Source of the DNA: Sipunculus nudus
Taxonomy: Eukaryota > Annelida > Sipuncula > Golfingiida > Sipunculidae
Assembly (NCBI GenBank): GCA_026874595.1
Contig: CM049316.1
Coordinates: 12,702,839-12,766,838 of the forward strand
DNA: 64,000 nt
Reading direction: 5' to 3'
Below are positions 12,101-22,271 of this stretch, piece after piece (position 1 is the first letter of the stretch; every line of letters begins with the position of its first letter). Made by a program: the position numbers and the translations under genes. A model generated the notes under the pieces. It made no database searches and was not told the origin of the DNA. It saw only the letters and a program-made list of their open reading frames with translations.

Positions 12101-15100
12101 ATAAATAAAAATGTTTATTGTCACAATACGCCCTCTGGGGGCCAAGGACTACATTATGCAGGGTGTAGTAGAAAAATACTTCTACATGTAAACAAATACA
12201 TTATACCTAATGGAAAGTCTCTTCCACATGTAAAATTAACTACTGAATCAGCATTGTCAAAGGTAGCATGGTCAGAAAAAAATTAGGACTGGTGGATTCA
12301 ACTTGAAATTACATATGTATGAAGAAAAATTTTGAGTAACCATCACCGATTTGTGAGCTTGCACATATTTTTAGTTATATCAATAACCAAAATATCCATG
12401 TTAGTAATTACTAACAATTAGAGCTCAAAAGGGTAGAAACTTCTAATTTAAATAAGATCCAGGAAGGTCCCTGTAAAAACTCCTTGGAAATCCAAAATAA
12501 GGTCACTTTGACCTAAATACTATAAGCCATGTGAACGAACATAATTTCAGCATCCTATAAGTCAGTCGGGCACATTTGGTAACAGATTGATCTAGAAACT
12601 TATAGTTTAGCATCTGGGAGGTTCCTGGTAAAATCTTATTGGAAACCCAATATAACATCACTGCAACCAAGGAGTTTATATGTGACTTGAGATCCAGCTC
12701 GGGGAACCTCGCACGTCAGAAGGGAGCTAATTTGCAATAAAGATGCCATAAGAACATAAAACATTATATTTTGATTTCCTGTTATGCTGCTTCATTGGCT
12801 GACATAATAATGCAAGGTACTTCTATTAGAATATTGTCACATTTACTAATTGTAGAACAACTGAATTTGGAATAGAACATAAATACTGATTTATCATATA
12901 ATCTCTGCATGTAACTGAAAATAATACCACTGAGTGAACCTACGCACTCATCAGTTTTTGTTTATGTTTCAGGAGAGCTGCTCTCTTTTCTGTGGCTTAT
13001 ATCGATCATGGTGTCACAACCCGGTTTCTACTGTAGCCCTCTGTCTCCTGACGCAGAATTATCAGCACGCCTGTGATCTTCTGGCCATATTGTATCCTTA
13101 TACCCTGTAAAGTTCCTAATAGAAGTCTCAGCTTGTAATAGAAAAACGCTGTCTTTAATACATCACTGAATCATAACATCTTATAAGAACATAAATCTGA
13201 AAAGTCTGTTGTTAAATCAAGATGTTGTTGCATATGAAATGTATATGATAAACTCTTAAAATTCAAAACAAATTTTATATTCTCTTTTTTAATTAAAAAA
13301 TATCTTAATTCCTTAACTTATAACAATATTTCTGTGCAACATCACACTTCTCTTGTTTACATGTTTTTTGTGTGAAAGTAATGAACAAAATGTTCTGCAC
13401 CAACATTCCAATAGCAATACAAGGTATATGAGTACAGTTATACTTCACCTAATGAACATATTGGTTAAGCGAACTCCTCAAAACATTGACCGCTTTTTTG
13501 ACGGTTCCAATTCTTTTTGGTTCTTTATATTAGACCTCACTTTGACAACCACCTCATAAACCACTTTATTAAGGTCCGGTTGGTGCTTCACCGTAATTGG
13601 AGAGATAACAATACTTCACCATGGAAAGATTAATTCCTTGACCTAATTCAGTGGTGACTTGGAGGTAACTGTGGATTTCTTGACTGAGATTGATAAACTT
13701 GTTCAGCTTTTAGAATCTCCCATCTTCACATGTAAGTGTCATTTTGCTGTCATATGTAGTGACTGCATAGTGCTGTAAAGGGTGGATATATTCGCAGACT
13801 GGCATCAAAGTGACGTGAATCATAAACCACACTGATCAATCTGGTCAGCAACTCGTTAATTGTTTTGCAACTTAGTAATGCCCTTTGCCCCTAAATTAAA
13901 CTAGGGCAAAGAAAAGGGTTGGTTTCCCAGGAACTGTGCCCATCAGTTTACATCCCAAGCATCACAAGTTTTTATTTTTATCTTCACCAGAAATTTATCA
14001 ACTTTGAGCTCCAGTCAGTCTGACATTCTTTCAAGAAAAAAAGTGATAAAATTTTGATAACGTTTTGTTATAATGTGCTTTTACCTGTCAGGCCAAAAAA
14101 TTCTGTTATTTTGTTTCTGTTCATAGTATCTTCAGGAGCGGATCCAGGGGGGGGGGGGGGGTCCAGGGGTTCCGGACCCCCCCCCCCCCTTTTTCATCAG
14201 AAACAATGTTTTTTTAAGGGCTTCAGACAAAATTTTGCCGCCTGGACCCCCCCTTTTTCAGACCTGAGGACCTTTATTAAGGGTTATCATTTGTCCACTT
14301 GGGTTGGACCCCCCTTTTCCTAAATCCTGGATCCGCCCCTGATCTTGTCCCTTGATTCTATGAAATTTTATCTAAAATTTATAATAAAAAGTAAAGTAAA
14401 TTCACCCTCCCTCCCTGATTTCTGAAAAAAAATAGTGCCAAAGAACCCAACATTTATATTTTTGGCCTAAAATCTCAAATCAGATGTGAAACATCCATTG
14501 TCAGGTCTGTTAGAATTATTTGGCTGTGTGTCAAAATTTCCTGGAGAAAATATTAAGCTGACCTAAGTATGTAGTTCATACAGTGTAGGGTTTAGATGCA
14601 TCACTTACCTTTCCTCCTTCCTTTGGACATCCAGATGAGTCGTTTGTATTTGCAGGAACATGTATCACCAGTTAATGACATGCTATATAGGTTTCCATTT
14701 GTGTGTTTCAGTTTATGTTTATACAATAAAACTCCATAATGTCGAATGTTCTTCAGTTTGATACATTTTAACGTCATTAGGTTTAATTATCTGTATTTTT
14801 GTAATTATTACCATGATAAAATCAAGTCATGAACTTCAGTTCTGTCAGTTCCTTTAACTTAGACATGTATTACCAGTTTGATGACATAAAAGATAGGTTT
14901 CAGTCTGTATATTTATTCAATAAAACTCCATAATGTCAAATATGTTTCTGTTTAATACATGTATAAGTCATAAGGTTTAATTCAAATTATTACTATGATA
15001 AAATCAATGTCGTGTCAGTTCTGTTAGTCCCTTCACTTTTGACACAACATAATTTCAGCATGTTGTACTTTAGATTTTCACTTTCAAATGCTAAGTCATT

Positions 15101-16142
15101 ACACTTATATAAATGATAATTGTGTGGAGTAGACTATGGCTAAATTACTGATAACTATAAATGTCAGCTTCATAGACATGATCCCATTCAACTGGATCAG
15201 CCCATGAAACTGCCAGGATCAAGATGGAATCAAATCCAAGGATACCTTCATAGAATAAAATACAAAACTATAGGAAGAAATACACATTTACAGTTTAAAA
15301 TGTACATTTCTGGAATAATACATATGTTAAAAGAATTAACTATTTATATTTGGAAACATATATATCTTTTCTGATAAAATTATTGAATCAATTGTATAAA
15401 TTTTATAGTAATTTGATATTTATATGAAATTAATACATAATTAAAACAATGATTTAATAATGAAAAAATAAATTCTTTTTATTTTCAGATTTACGCCTGC
15501 AGTTGCTTGATGTTCAGAACCGTGAATATTTAATCAAGTCCCTGTACGGCCTGCTTATGTTGCTACCACAGAGTGATGCATTTACAATACTACAGCGCAG
15601 ATTAGAATGTGTTCCCCAGGTCCACCTCATGCCCCACACAAACAAGTTAGTACACTGATGATTGTTAATGATGATTGTTGCGATCTAAATAACTTATGGT
15701 TGATCATAAATCATTAATTGTATCCCCCGACTTTATCGGGGGATACTGTGTTTTCATACTGATCCCCCCGCTGCCGCATTTAAATCTTGTTGGCGTGATA
15801 ACTGAAAAAATATTTCACGGATCTTTACCAACCTTGGTATATGTATAGATATGGGTGAGAGGACGACGTGGGCAGTTTAGCCAAGTCCTGAGGGTGCCCC
15901 TATTATAGAGGTTTGAATGTATATATTTTAGGCAGGTCACCTGGTTCTACATGGTTATATCCTAATTTTGTATATTTTTTTTCAGGTCCAGTAGCTCTAA
16001 CTCACCCAGCAAAAGACTTGCCAAGAAAATCAACTTCCAGGAACTTCTAGCACACTTCAAACACATCCAGGAAGCCCACCGGGCGCACAGACACCAGCCT
16101 CGTCACATAGATGATACAGAGAAGGGGACAAAACAAGTTTAA
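6176..16142 (+). CDS. VAC14: VAC14 homolog, C-terminal half (nine exons, 5' partial)
   Basis: VAC14 is the HEAT-repeat scaffold that holds PIKfyve and FIG4 on endolysosomal membranes and controls PI(3,5)P2. Phase-consistent exons: 6176-6248, 6771-6897, 8327-8392, 9510-9742, 10827-11001, 12973-13091, 13652-13731, 15489-15645, 15986-16142 (stop TAA). They encode about 394 residues; human VAC14 has about 780, so the N-terminal half lies upstream of the window. Diagnostic stretches in order are a HEAT segment ([18 protein letters not shown]), [93 protein letters not shown], and [15 protein letters not shown]. This is the Vac14/FIG4-binding region. All introns are GT-AG. The introns contain several mobile elements, listed separately. 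No frameshift or premature stop is seen. The first exon listed has no start codon, so it is internal. Confidence 0.96.
7266..7883. mobile_element. 618-bp MITE flanked by TTAA, long inverted ends
   Basis: TTAA at 7262-7265 and 7884-7887 brackets the element. The ends are inverted copies: the left starts 'gctggccgtacacgaggcg' and the right reads 'gccggccatacacgaggcg' on the minus strand, and the match continues for about 50 bp through repeated gcgacatgtcgc palindromes. There is no transposase frame. TTAA duplication is typical of piggyBac-type and a few other DNA transposons. It lies in VAC14 intron 2. Confidence 0.85.
8467..9000. repeat. Tandem-core family fragment with hairpin start
   Basis: It begins with a degenerate hairpin 'gtatccccagacaaagtcgg' then gatac. 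The following 'aactaaaaaaatatttcac' and 'atctttaccaaacttg' are shared with 15721-15930. It lies in VAC14 intron 3. Open frames here are repeat-derived. Confidence 0.6.
9160..9300. repeat. Dispersed repeat shared with 1462-1580
   Basis: The stretch 'gttgatagatgaaagaaacc' followed by 'aagtgtcagtatatg.tgctga' and a G-run is nearly the same at 1480-1560. It is a fragment of a dispersed family. Confidence 0.6.
9711..10395. repeat. Degenerate array of about 35-40 bp units resembling the VAC14 exon-4 end and splice donor
   Basis: The exon-4 end reads 'ggggaccgtttattataag' before the donor 'gtattt'. The intron then repeats variants about a dozen times: 'gaccatttattacttagtat', 'gggaccatatattataaggt', 'ggatcatttattaaggtatt', 'ggaccatttatcataaag' and others, each followed by a g/t-rich 'tgttgttta.gcca'. 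The first unit is the coding end of exon 4 itself. Confidence 0.8.
12129..12144 (-). promoter_or_regulatory. CTCF-like motif
   Basis: The minus-strand reading tggcccccagagggcg is one mismatch from the core commonly drawn for CTCF (tggccaccagagggcg). The CTCF zinc fingers and their motif are conserved across many bilaterians. A single motif in a 2-kb VAC14 intron can occur by chance. Confidence 0.3.
14133..14341. mobile_element. 209-bp MITE, CAGG(A/G)GCGGATCC ends, 5-bp TSD
   Basis: The ends are 'caggagcggatccagg' and the inverted 'cctggatccgcccctg', flanked by atctt on both sides (14128-14132 and 14342-14346). The interior is G-run and C-run rich and holds no transposase. A second copy in the opposite internal orientation is at 27475-27671. 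It lies in VAC14 intron 7. Confidence 0.85.
14657..15050. repeat. Tandem duplication, period about 205 bp
   Basis: Two adjacent diverged copies share 'acatgtat.accagtt', 'caataaaactccataatgtc', 'ataaaatcaa' and 'tcagttctgt.agt'. They lie in VAC14 intron 7. There is no coding sign. Confidence 0.75.
15721..15935. repeat. Tandem-core family 5' end with hairpin
   Basis: Hairpin 'gtatcccccgactttatcgg' then gggatac, followed by 'tgtgttttcatactg' and 'atatttcacggatctttacc'. This is the same family as 8467-9000 and it resembles the left end at 3653. It lies in VAC14 intron 8. Confidence 0.65.
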
Positions 16143-18249
16143 CATTGTATTAGTCTTACTGAAATACTGATATTACTTATATATCTAATCTCTGTTGCTA
16201 TTTAAATTACAATGCCCAAATATCTGGTCGCTTTGGATAATCATGTGTGCGCTGGTTAATGTTCACACAATAATTTATGACAACATTTTATCTGTAGTCA
16301 GGGCACAGTAATAATTTTATAATAATTTGGGTGTCATAACTTCACAGAAATTCAAGAAAACAAAACTGAATCAAATGTAGAATTGTTAGAATGGACTTAG
16401 AATAAGCATATAATAAGGCTGTATCACCTCTACCTTTAAGTTTGTAAAAAAAATTGTAATTTATATCATTCATTCACTAAGAATGGTGGTCTTACCATTA
16501 GTACTTAACTACGCATAGCTGTACAACTGTATATGTACAACCAACATATGTAACATGTCACAGTGTATGCTTTGTTTCAAACTAAATAATGCAAAGAACA
16601 GGATGACAGGAAGAGTAGATTTTTTTTTAACACGCCCACAGTATATGCCATGTGGAGCAAAGAGATAAAGTGTTATCCTGATGCGTGATGGTATCTTTGA
16701 GATACTTCATTGTTAACAAACAACATTATTACCAATGTGATCTTTGTTTACACAAGCAGTGGGGTACCTCAAAATGTCTGCATTGTTAATTACAGTGATA
16801 CCACTTCTGCATGTCATTGACACCATATGTTCGCTCAGTGACACAATAATATCTGAGGAAAACGTACATTCATACTAGATAATTTTATTTTATTTTCTGG
16901 TTCAGTTAGATGGACTGCTAAAGTGAATTTTTAAGCATTTCCTGTGTGCTTAGCTATAATGATTCAAGCAAACATTTAATCATAACGAGAGATATTTAAA
17001 ACATCTAACTTTCTCAGAGTTTTAATAACAAATTGCTGAGAAGCAAAAGTGGTAATTACCATAAATAACAATGTTTAATGGTACACCTTTGGCTCATTCA
17101 TGATTAGCAATCTGATATATGTCGTGGCCATCAATTTTTTCACTAGTCTATACATGTTACTGGTAATTTTAATTGCACACTGAAACTTCAAACAAGGCAT
17201 TATATTTTTGCAGCAGAACAATCAGTCATCATAAAAGCTTTTTTTTTTGGGGGGGTGGGGGTGGGCAGATTATGTTTAGTTTCAAGGTAGTGTTCAGATG
17301 GTTGAAATACATTCTTCTGGGACTCGAATAACCCAAAATGAAAGGTCCACTCAAAAATAGACTAGGACTCATCAATGTTAGGGGGGGGGGGGGCATTAGA
17401 TGTGACAGGTTCTGTTTACAGTCATTTTACTTGGAGGGACCCCCATTTTCTTGTCAGTGCAAACTGGGTGAATGATGATTAGTTAAGACTAGTTTAATTA
17501 TATTTTAATTATGTAAAAAAAGGTTGCTTTAGATTAAAAATGGGGGAGGGGTCTGGACCTCCTAGACCCTCCCTTTGGATCAGCTTCTGTTTGTTGAATA
17601 TTAAGTTTTAAAGTTACCCAGTTCAGATCATTTTTTCTTATGCAAAAAATGTCACAAGTGCCAGTGATCAATTAAATAGATGCCACAAGTTTCTTAAAAA
17701 TTTCATTGATAAAATAGTGAAATTAAAGGTTCTGCATAAAAGATACAAAGCCAGAGTTTTAGGTCAATGTATAAGAAAGTGCATCATGATTAAAAAAAGT
17801 ATCCTGTTGTGTAGATTCATTTATAAATGAACTGTTACTGTATCACATACAGACAGATCAATTGCTGTTAATTATAATATAAATAATTCATAAGAATGGA
17901 CTTGTTTATGTAGAAGGGATTTTAGTTTTGGTATTGATAAAGCTAGTCTTATTCAGGGGAGAATGAGCATTTTGATACATTCCATTGAGATGTTGTAACA
18001 TGTATAACCATTGTATCATCTTTGTTTTTTATAAGTCAGGAATGTATGTCTGACAGTCATGTAACCTTTAACATAACAGTGTATAGCTGGCGGCATAATG
18101 TATGTGTGCAAAGGTTCTGTGAAAGAAATAAATAAATCCTGTGAGATATGACCTTTTGTTGTTGATATATAATAAAAGTATAAAAGATATCCTACCATTT
18201 TACAGACCAATCACTGTGCATGTTTGCAATATGATCAGTATAGATTTAT
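16143..18249. other. VAC14 3' UTR and intergenic sequence
   Basis: No further exons are visible after the VAC14 stop. AT-rich sequence with candidate AATAAA signals (for example near 18128) makes the transcript end uncertain. G-runs near 17248 and 17380, with 'ggatcagcttctg' near 17580, look like a decayed relative of the 14133/27475 MITE. Confidence 0.5.
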
Positions 18250-19235
18250 TGTCCCCCCGCTCCGCGGATGCGGGGGACATTGATTTGGGATTGTCTGTCT
18301 GTCCGTCCGTCAGGTTTTTTCTATCCGTGCGATAACTTTCCTAAAATATTATCCAATTTCATTCAAATTTGGGTTAGTGATTGCTCTCATGCATACCTTG
18401 GTTGGGATTGGTTTTGGAGTGTCTGGCTTCTGTCTGTCTGTCTATCACTTTGTCTGTCGGGTTTTCATTTCTGTGCGATAACTTTCCTAAATATTATCCG
18501 ATTTCATTCAAATTTTGGTCAGTGATTGCTCTCATGCATACCTTGGTTGGGATTGGTTTTGGAGTGTTTGGCTTCTGTCTGTCCATCGCTTCTGTCTGTC
18601 TGTCTGTCCATCACTCTGTCAGATTTTCACATCCGTGCAATAACTTTTCTGAATATTATCAGAATTCATTCAAATTTCGGTCAGACATTGCTCTCATGCA
18701 TACCTTGGTTGGGATTGGTTTTGGAGTGTCTGTCTGTCTGTCACACTGTCTGTCCATCTGTCAGGTTTTCGTTTCCCTGGGATAACTTTCCTTAATATTA
18801 TCCGATGTCATTCAAATTTTGGTCAGTGATTGCTCTCCTGCTTACCTTGGTTGAGATTTGTTTTGAAGTGTCTGGCTTCTGCCTGTCAGTCTGTCAGGTT
18901 TTCGTTTCCGTTGGAAAACTTTCCTAAATATTATCCCATTTCATTCAAATTTGGGCCAGTGAATGCTCTCATGTTAACCTTTGTCGGGATTGTTTCGGAG
19001 TGTCTGGCTTCTGTCTGTCTGTCACTCTGTCAGGTTTTCATTTCCGTGAGATAACTTTCCTTAATATTATCTGATTTCATTCAAATATGTGTCATTGATT
19101 GCTATCATGCTTACATTATTTGGGATTGGTTTTGGAGTGTCTGGCTTCTGTCTGTCATTTCTGTCTGTTATCAAGGATGAAAAACAACAAGACCCCAAAG
19201 CGGGGGACATTAATTCTATGAATTTGCTTGTTCTT
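18250..19235. mobile_element. gtccccc-hairpin element with about six tandem core units (HINE/pearl-like)
   Basis: The left end is 'gtccccccgctccgcggatg' followed by cgggggac, a strong hairpin, then 'attgatttggg'. Core units of about 132-172 bp begin near 18314, 18460, 18632, 18765, 18897 and 19034. Each reads roughly gttttc.tttccgtg, 'ataactttcctaaatatta', 'tgctctcatgcatacct' and 'ggttttggagtgtctgg', separated by variable (gtct)n runs. The right end is 'gcgggggacattaattct' then 'aatttgcttgttc'. The ends match 5395-5840. Overlapping plus-strand frames of 60-134 codons come from the repeat. Confidence 0.75.
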
Positions 19236-22200
19236 ACACATTTGTGTTTGTGATTTGAGTTTTTGTTTGGCTAAAATTAATGTTGTCATGCAATATCTTT
19301 ATAATGCTTTATCAAAATAAAAAGATAACAGCAACATACAAAAACTTGCACTCTAGTAATGAACATTCACAGCAGACCTGTCAGGATGTAAATGATAGTT
19401 TGCCACTAAAATATGCAAAATAGAACTAATCATCTGCCTCGGTAGATGTAACAGAGTCCAGAACCTCTGTGCTTGACAATCATGAGGGTCTGAGTTACTT
19501 AGTAATAAATGTATAATTTCCTGCCTGAGGGCAGTACCTATCCTGGGTGTTGCCACATAATGACGGGCTTACCAACCAAGCCAGTCCACATTTACAATTG
19601 ATCATCTGAGCATGGATCCAGCAGACACACTCTTCATAGTCAGTAAATAAGGCATGGATTCTTACAAGATTTATTTATCACACTTATTTCTGTAAACATA
19701 TCTTAATTTTACCCAAAAATAAATTGAGCCTAAAATTCAGCAAAGGAATTACAACAGGACTGAGAATATGTATAGCAATATAAATAAACAATGTTATAGA
19801 TACAGACCATTTGGTGCAGAGGGTTTTGTAAATGCAATGGAAAGGTGAAAACCATTGATTAAACGGGTTTTTAAAGCCATATGTGAATACATAATACAAC
19901 TAGTAGAGTCCCTTAGTCACTGATGACCTCAAAAGTCTGTACACAAATCAATATAAAGGAGTATTCATGTTTTCCTTAATGATGTCTGTTATCTGTGATA
20001 ATTAGTAAACTGAATGAGGGAGGGTGGGGCAAAAAGCCCTACATTATGTAACAATATATTTTTGATTGTTTTCTTTAATGTAATAAGCTCCAGGCAGTCT
20101 CATGTTTAAGTCTATATCACATATAAGACATAAAAAGAACCCTGTTTTGTGGGTACAGTAGCTGGGTTAGTACAACAGTAAGGAATCTCATACCAACTGA
20201 TACTGACATTTGGCATACAAGCACATATTGGCACAAAATATATGTGTAACCAAAAAAATATACACAAGCACCAGGTAATGTAAATAACTTTGTGACACCG
20301 GCTACAGTAATGTGTGAGTAAAACAAAGTATGATTATAAATGCATTAGTCCTACAGTCCCAGACACAATATACATAAAGAGCATATAGTATACAGTCCTG
20401 TAGCTGACATGCAATGGTTCTGGTGTTTATACGCTGTACCTGCAGTTTCTACTTTTTTTCAGACAATTTTGTACTTTTTTCTTTTCAGATTTTATTCTTT
20501 TTTCCGTTAAACCCAGAATGGCAGCACTGGATTAACTGGCAGTTCAGTTCTCCCTAAAGTATCACTCGCTGACTAACAAACAACAAGAAAAAGCATTAAA
20601 GCACATGACGACTTGTGAAACCTTTGACAAAGTACATGAACACACAAGATGTAGAATATAAATCAAAATTTGTAATATACTCTAATATATGACCAACAAA
20701 AATTGTCCCTTCACAGGGCCTTGCAAATACATGCTCTGAGAACACTTACAGAAAACTGGAATGTTATCAGTAATTTAGTGCTTTATGGATATTGTGACCC
20801 ATGAAGAACATCTCAAATGATGCAACATTGCAGTTATTCTCTACAGATTATCAGAATAAATCCTGTGGTTACACAGAAGCCCCTGTTGTTTGCTTACTGT
20901 TTCACTATCATGCATAATGAAACAGGAACCTTCAGTAAACATTGACATGGGACTTCTTGACAGTCTTGTACACTGAAACAACAAGAGCTTGACTCTATCT
21001 CCATCCAGGGTCAAGATTTTAATGTGCCTAACTTGACCTTTGGCCCGTTTCTAACACATTTTAATTGTCATCACAGTGAACAACATGTGATCCAGGGTAT
21101 TTTTCAAGGAATTTCTTGAACTGTACAAATATATTATTAAGATTCTGAACATAAAATGGCTTATAGGACCTCCTTTAGAGAGGTTAAAAGTCAATTATGA
21201 AACCAGGATAATCTGACAGAGATCTTTTCATTTTAAGGTTGTACCAGTTGATCTTGAGTTTGTATATTTAGCTTATTTGTATAATATGAATATCAAGCAT
21301 CAGAATATGACAAAGTATATATAAATATTACAGAAATATCACAGGATGTTTGAAAAGTCATGCCATTTAAAAAGTCTTTTTGCCAGTAAATGGTGTATAG
21401 CATAATTGATGAAATTCATTTATTTACTCTTTGGTATGAAGGTGGTTTTTCAGTCTGTTTTCAGTAACAAAAGCTTAAATTTTAGAAATACCCATGCCAG
21501 AATTTCAACTACATATTTCCCTTCACTGCTGTACAAATAGGGGTCAACTGCACAATAAAATATACCCTGATGTGACTCTGAATCCCCAGGCCCGGACTTG
21601 CTATTTAAATATTCTCCCCCCTATCAGCCAGGGTGATATTGCTGAATAATGACAAATAACATTTATATCTCTTGTAACCATAATTTGATAAATGGAACAA
21701 TGAGATTTTCTCAATGGTGGCGTTTGATAGCCTTTCAAGGTGTAGGAAACCGGAGGACACAGAGAAAACCAGCAACCTTGGAGGGGAAACTACAACCCAC
21801 TCTCAGTCATGCCGGGGATCGAACCCAGGTTGCCAGCAGAGAATGCTGAGCATGTTACCCCTAAACTGTCCCAGCCCCTTTCCCTGTTACATTATAAAAT
21901 AAAAAAAAAAATCTATATCAATTATATTCCCGCTTTGCTTGTCAATATGGCAACATTTAAACTGTGGCATCAATACTCTAATTGTCACACACCAATCATT
22001 TTTACATTTTACAAATAATCATACTCAAAATCAAATGCATAAAATAATGTAATATAAAATCATAGTAATTGTTCTTATACCATTCAAAGTATAATATAGA
22101 TAAATCAATTTAATTTTTAACGTCTTTTTAAACAGCAATTTTATCACTCTGTATTATCTGATAGTAGATATAATCACTCTATATTATTACAGCAAGTAAT

Positions 22201-22271
22201 TTGCTTGTGCAAAATTAAGGTATCACAGTAAAATATCTGAGTTCATTTAAATATCTGGATTAATCCCAAAA
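19236..22271. other. Intergenic, convergent 3' flanks of VAC14 and the glycosidase-like gene
   Basis: I see no conserved coding sequence on either strand. The short frames have no exon-like boundaries. The 3' UTR of the minus-strand gene lies in the part next to 22272. A minus-strand SINE is inserted at 21735-21885. Confidence 0.6.
21735..21885 (-). mobile_element. tRNA-like SINE on the minus strand
   Basis: On the minus strand 'gggacagtttaggggtaaca' resembles a tRNA A box and 'ggttcgatccccgg' is a near-perfect B box. The body on the plus strand contains 'gtaggaaaccggaggacaca' then gagaaaac, a motif seen in abundant invertebrate dispersed repeats. No clear target duplication was found. Confidence 0.6.

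Noticed and set aside
18141-19054. Overlapping 64-134-codon frames as genes
   Set aside because: They translate the tandem core of a mobile element in several frames at once.
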